Positions 60,829 through 64,000 of a DNA stretch of 64,000 bases are shown piece after piece (within the stretch, counting starts at the first letter, position 1; every line of letters begins with the position of its first letter). The notes under the pieces are model-generated. The model was not told the DNA's origin. It saw only the letters and a list, made by a program, of their open reading frames with translations, and searched no databases. The translations under genes were made by a program, and so were the position numbers. The DNA comes from CAYVAP01 sp964343195 (GTDB lineage Bacteria > Bacteroidota > Bacteroidia > J057). The DNA is taken from the NCBI GenBank assembly GCA_964343195.1, contig CAYFIR010000011.1, positions 42,419 to 106,418 on the forward strand. Reading direction: 5' to 3'.

Positions 60829-61106
60829 GCATATGGCCTGGAAGTGATATCGGGAATATGCAATGAGTCTGGAAATCAGTTCCTTAGGAACGCTCAAAAA
60901 ATTAGTTCCGCTTTTGACTTGATCTCTTGCCCGCATACTGCGTCAGAAAAAGCCTCATTTGGCTCGCCAAACTCGGTTTTTCTTCCTTGTCTGCGAACAA
61001 GATCTCTTCGTAAAATCGGGAAGTTATTTTTCTCGCGTTCCTTAATCAGAGTGCCGATTCCTAATTCACGAAACACCTGGCTTCCCATATAGACAACTGA
61101 ACCTGG

Positions 61107-61140
61107 GCCGCACCTGGAATTATCGGGTGCGGCTCCTTAT
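61107..61140 (+). terminator. Terminator-like hairpin
   Basis: Perfect 8-bp stem GCCGCACC (61107-61114) / GGTGCGGC (61126-61133), then TCCTTATTT. Its distance (~280 bp) from the large lipoprotein gene leaves its target unclear. Confidence 0.5.
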
Positions 61141-61172
61141 TTATGTGAATCAAGGGGTATGATCATGGTCCT

Positions 61173-61230
61173 GTAGAGGCGACCCGCAGGTTCGCCTGAT
61201 ACGCTAGGCGAACCTGCGGGTCGCCTCTAC
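61173..61230. repeat. Perfect inverted repeat with 25-bp arms
   Basis: Arm 61173-61197 (starts GTAGAGGCGACCCGCAGG) and its exact reverse complement 61206-61230 around an 8-nt loop GATACGCT. GC-rich, no T-run, no ORF. It can form a very stable RNA or DNA cruciform. Confidence 0.9.
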
Positions 61231-61453
61231 GACGTGCTACAGCCCTTTTTTTGGGGTGAACCTTTGATTCGCATTCTCTGTATTTTTTAGTGCCATTATG
61301 AGGCAATGGGGAGTAATGCTACTATGGATTTAGTATTAAATGTATGAATGCTACTTGTTTATGGATATGCAGCAAGTGCCTTCGGGATTAAGTAATTCCC
61401 ATTCGGAATCTATGTAAAATGCTGGTCAACAGCACTTTCAACTACGTACTAGT

Positions 61454-61512
61454 GACGTTGTTGAACACAATGAAGTCCCGCGAAGCGGAAAACTTCGAAC
61501 TTATTCCACTAG
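61454..61512 (+). repeat. Dispersed ~60-bp intergenic repeat, copy 2
   Basis: Matches 7947-8006 in order (GTTGTTGAACACA, TGAAGTCCCGCGAAGCGG, AACTTCGAAC, CCACTAG). Outside it, TACTAGTG (61448) and CACTAGTC (61507) form a short inverted pair. It lies ~110 bp before the sensor kinase start. Confidence 0.75.
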
Positions 61513-61618
61513 TCGATATGTAAATTTCTGATTTTTAAAATTTAGGTAAGCGGTATAGCTTTTTGTATATATACGTGAATTCGCAACCTGATAGTTGGGT
61601 GGTAAATTTTCAGCATAT

Positions 61619-63586
61619 ATGGACACTGGTTTCATTAATAATTATAGGCGATACGCCCTCTGGATTTCTTTGCTCTCGGTTGTAGTTGCTGTACTGGTGA
61701 TGATCGGATGGTGGGCAGGCTGGGAACCCATCCTGTACATTCTTCCCGGTGCCTCTACCATGAAATTCAATACGGCACTCGGTTTTTTCTTCCTGGGTAT
61801 AGCCCTGTGGTCCAGTTGTTATTTATCGGGATCCCGCCAGAATATGCTGATTCTGGTACTCGCCATACTCAACATGCTTATTGGGGGCATCTCGCTGGTT
61901 GAGTATATCTGGAGCCCGGAAATTGGCATTGACACGTTTTTCGCCAGTGATCCCTATTCAACTGCTTTCCCGGGAAGGATGTCACCGGGGACTGCGCTGA
62001 ACTTTTTTATTTGTGGGGTAGCTCTCCTGACCATTTTTGCCAGCAAGCAGATCCGGCTTCTGGGCCAATACCTCTTGTTGGTAGTAGGACTTGTTTCCCT
62101 TGTGTCCATCGTTAGCTATGTGATGAATGTAGAAGAGGGCCACAAACTCTTTGTCCTGGATACCATGGCGATCCACACAGCGATCCTGTTCCTGCCACTC
62201 TCCATCGGTTTTTCGTTGAAAAATCCGCAGATGGGGCCCATTGGCCTTTTTATTGGAAACCTGCAGGGGCACAAAGTAGCCCGCTCGGTTCTCCCTTTGC
62301 TCCTGATTTTTCCGGTAGTGATCAACCTGATTATCGTCAGAGAGGTATCAGACGGGAGTATTTTCGTTGACTTTGGAATTACCCTGGCAACGGTCATCTT
62401 TATTTTGGCCTCGATGATCTATTTAGCGGTCATGGTGACCAATCTGAACCGCAGCGATCTCAGCCGAAGGGGCCTGGAGCAGTCAATCCATCAGAAGAAT
62501 GCTGAACTGGAGACCTATAAAGCCGCGCTGGACCGCAGCTCTATGGTGGCGATTACCGACACAGACGGTCTAATTCTGGAGGTCAACGAGGTTTTTCGTA
62601 CCCTGACCCAGTATGAAAATCGGGAGTTGCGGGGAAAATCCATCGGGATATTGAATTCCGGCCACCACCCCGAGGAGTTTTTCGAGCAGATGTGGGGGGA
62701 AATATCCAAGGGAAACACCTGGTCTGGAGAGCTGAAAAACAGGACCAGGGATGGACAAAATTTCTGGGTGCATGCCTCCATCATTCCCTTTTACGACGAA
62801 GAAGGGGGGGGAAATAGGTATATGTTGATGGGGCAGGAACTGAAAGGGAGGGAACAGGTGCTTCAGGAGCAAAACACGAGGCTGACCCTCCGCAATAAAG
62901 AGCTGGAACACTTTGCCTACATAGCTTCGCATGACCTGCAGGAACCCATTCGCTCCATACAGGGCTATGTGAATATTCTGAAGACGGAATATGCCAGTTC
63001 GCTGGATGGAGAAGGGAAAAATATCCTGCAGTTTTTGTCGAATGCTTCTCAGCGTATGAGTGAGCTGGTTCAGGGACTGATGGGACATGCGCGTATCGCT
63101 CCTACTGGCCCCAAGGAACTGGTGGATCTGACTCAATTAGTCAATGGGGTTCGGAGTGACCTGAAAGTGCTAATCAGTGAGCATGATGGAACAGTAGAGG
63201 TTTCTCCGCTGCCCGCGATTGAGGGGTATTCAGTTTGGTTGCATTCCCTGTTTCAGAATCTGATCAGCAATGCGATCAAGTACCACCGGAAAGGAATTGC
63301 ACCCTATGTCCAGATCTTTTCGGAGAAAACCGATGAGGGACTGCTGATATCGGTGAAGGACAATGGGATGGGAATCAAGCCGGAATACCAGGAGAAAATT
63401 TTCCTCATGTTCCAGCGCCTGCACCGCCGACCGGAGTACGGTGGTATCAAGGGGACAGGATTAGGGTTAACGAATGCCCGAAAAATCGCGGAGCTTCATG
63501 ATGGCTTTCTGCGTGTCCACTCCACCCCTGGGGAGGGAAGTACCTTTACTTTTGTCGTCCCGGCTAAGGGTAATACCGGACGGTGA
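61619..63586 (+). CDS. Membrane sensor histidine kinase with PAS domain
   Basis: 655 aa from the ATG at 61619 (a TTG at 61595 is also in frame). Residues ~1-270 hold 7-8 membrane helices in a MASE-like arrangement. A coiled linker leads to one PAS domain (~300-415; LDRSSMVAITDTDGLILEVN, ENRELRGKSIGIL). The HisKA domain has phospho-His H438 (YIASHDLQEPIRS) and the HATPase has LISNAIKYH, VKDNGMGI and GTGLGLTNARKIAE. No response regulator is adjacent, so it is an orphan. The signal is unknown. Confidence 0.93.
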   Translation: MDTGFINNYRRYALWISLLSVVVAVLVMIGWWAGWEPILYILPGASTMKFNTALGFFFLGIALWSSCYLSGSRQNMLILVLAILNMLIGGISLVEYIWSPEIGIDTFFASDPYSTAFPGRMSPGTALNFFICGVALLTIFASKQIRLLGQYLLLVVGLVSLVSIVSYVMNVEEGHKLFVLDTMAIHTAILFLPLSIGFSLKNPQMGPIGLFIGNLQGHKVARSVLPLLLIFPVVINLIIVREVSDGSIFVDFGITLATVIFILASMIYLAVMVTNLNRSDLSRRGLEQSIHQKNAELETYKAALDRSSMVAITDTDGLILEVNEVFRTLTQYENRELRGKSIGILNSGHHPEEFFEQMWGEISKGNTWSGELKNRTRDGQNFWVHASIIPFYDEEGGGNRYMLMGQELKGREQVLQEQNTRLTLRNKELEHFAYIASHDLQEPIRSIQGYVNILKTEYASSLDGEGKNILQFLSNASQRMSELVQGLMGHARIAPTGPKELVDLTQLVNGVRSDLKVLISEHDGTVEVSPLPAIEGYSVWLHSLFQNLISNAIKYHRKGIAPYVQIFSEKTDEGLLISVKDNGMGIKPEYQEKIFLMFQRLHRRPEYGGIKGTGLGLTNARKIAELHDGFLRVHSTPGEGSTFTFVVPAKGNTGR

Positions 63587-64000
63587 GTAGTGGAAAGGAT
63601 AGGTGATTCGTGATCAATAATTCACGTGAGTTTTGAGTTTCTGGGCTTCAATTCCAATTGGAACAAGCAGCCTAAAGCAAGCCTGGGGCTGCCTGGAATT
63701 CCGTTCCGACTCGTCGGGATTGCCTCCTTTCTTTTTTAGGAGCACAAGTAGCTCTATACAATCCTGGGTTCCTCCCTCTGTCGCACAAGCCTCTCCCTCC
63801 AGAGGGAGATACTCGCAGTGGCACTTGGGCAAAGGTCTAAAGCAAGCTTGGGGCGGTGCTGGCCCGGCATTTGGCGCTCGGGGCGGCCTGCAGGGAAGCC
63901 TGAAATGCCGTCCCGACTCGTCGGGATGCTTACTTCTTTTGTAGGTCCGCAAATGGATTTCTAATATGCTTCCTCTGAAAGTGCTGTTTCGCTTTCAGCG
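63587..64000. other. 414-bp terminal stretch with duplicated segments
   Basis: No gene. A segment with TAAAGCAAGC-TGGGGC and then CCGACTCGTCGGGAT occurs twice (63671-63720 and 63836-63927), each closing with a TCCCGA/TCGGGA hairpin (63705-63719, 63911-63926). A CTCCCT-CCAG-AGGGAG hairpin lies near 63793. A minus frame (112 aa) is compositionally odd and not supported. Confidence 0.5.

Larger units (their letters stand above)
60829..61594. other. 766-bp gene-free region, rich in inverted repeats
   Basis: No gene seen; the minus frame 60894-61088 (64 aa) has no recognised motif. It holds a terminator-like hairpin (61107-61140), a long perfect inverted repeat (61173-61230) and a copy of the dispersed 60-bp repeat (61454-61512). 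Confidence 0.55.

Noticed and set aside
63614..63952. 112-aa open frame on the minus strand
   Set aside because: It lies over a duplicated repeat-rich segment with hairpins; composition is unlike the real genes nearby.

Overview
The window is a chromosomal segment of a Bacteroidota bacterium, most likely a Saprospiria/Lewinella-type marine relative (the phylum is well supported, the finer placement is inference). Signs of the phylum are C-terminal type IX secretion (T9SS) sorting domains, a TonB-dependent receptor with STN and carboxypeptidase-like domains followed by a DUF4249 lipoprotein, many small lipoproteins and beta-barrel proteins, and promoters of the Bacteroidota form (-7 TAnnTTTG) before ftsY, tRNA-Glu and others. 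There is no rRNA, CRISPR array, recognisable transposase or prophage. Most of the window is ordinary chromosome with accessory surface-protein islands.

Layout. 1-3444: the 3' part of a repeat-built tail-fibre-like surface protein with a C-terminal S74 self-cleaving chaperone, then a T9SS cargo protein, a small secreted protein and a Toxin_23-like protein. 3438-6698 (minus): acyltransferase, hemerythrin-like protein, NAD-type isocitrate/isopropylmalate dehydrogenase, nusB. 7348-11765 (minus): response regulator, SLC5-STAC-histidine kinase fusion with a small membrane partner, and a lipoprotein. 11915-16789: ArsR-type regulator, coaBC, a methyltransferase, and a GMC oxidoreductase with its subunit-3 partner. 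16878-23135: S41 protease, barrel protein, GH5 mannanase-like enzyme, ftsY, DJ-1/PfpI protein. 23248-25428: accC and a MESH1-like alarmone hydrolase. 25610-27330: an overlapping three-gene unit built around a Ras/Rab-like small GTPase. 27462-30733: a 42-aa membrane protein, an O-antigen-ligase-type protein, gapA, tRNA-Glu(TTC). 31075-37400: four overlapping genes (TonB receptor, DUF4249 lipoprotein, MG2/plug-like protein, unknown protein). 37434-50685: mostly envelope proteins, including a thioredoxin-LysM fusion lacking its active-site cysteines, a C10 peptidase with a T9SS tail and a cluster of small lipoproteins. 51307-57113: an Amidase_3-type amidase, then a SorA-like sulfite oxidase, a cytochrome c, a double-rhodanese lipoprotein and a fatty-acid-hydroxylase-family protein. 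57388-63586: a very large ThuA/sugar-dehydrogenase/PKD/cytochrome c lipoprotein and a sensor kinase.

How the genes may work together. The GTPase unit (25610-27330) has start/stop overlaps of 23 and 14 nt and its members look like a switch, a scaffold and a PAS-like sensor; it is the best candidate for a poorly described system. The SorA-like enzyme, cytochrome c and rhodanese form a plausible periplasmic route that oxidises sulfane sulfur and sulfite and passes electrons to the respiratory chain. The 31075-37400 genes look like one outer-membrane uptake or surface-assembly operon.

Intergenic DNA carries several repeat families: short TCCCG/CGGGA hairpins (eight sites), a ~60-bp palindromic repeat near gene ends, a ~60-bp repeat ending in CCACTAG (three sites), a 183-bp element with 11-bp terminal inverted repeats, and a perfect 25-bp-arm inverted repeat.
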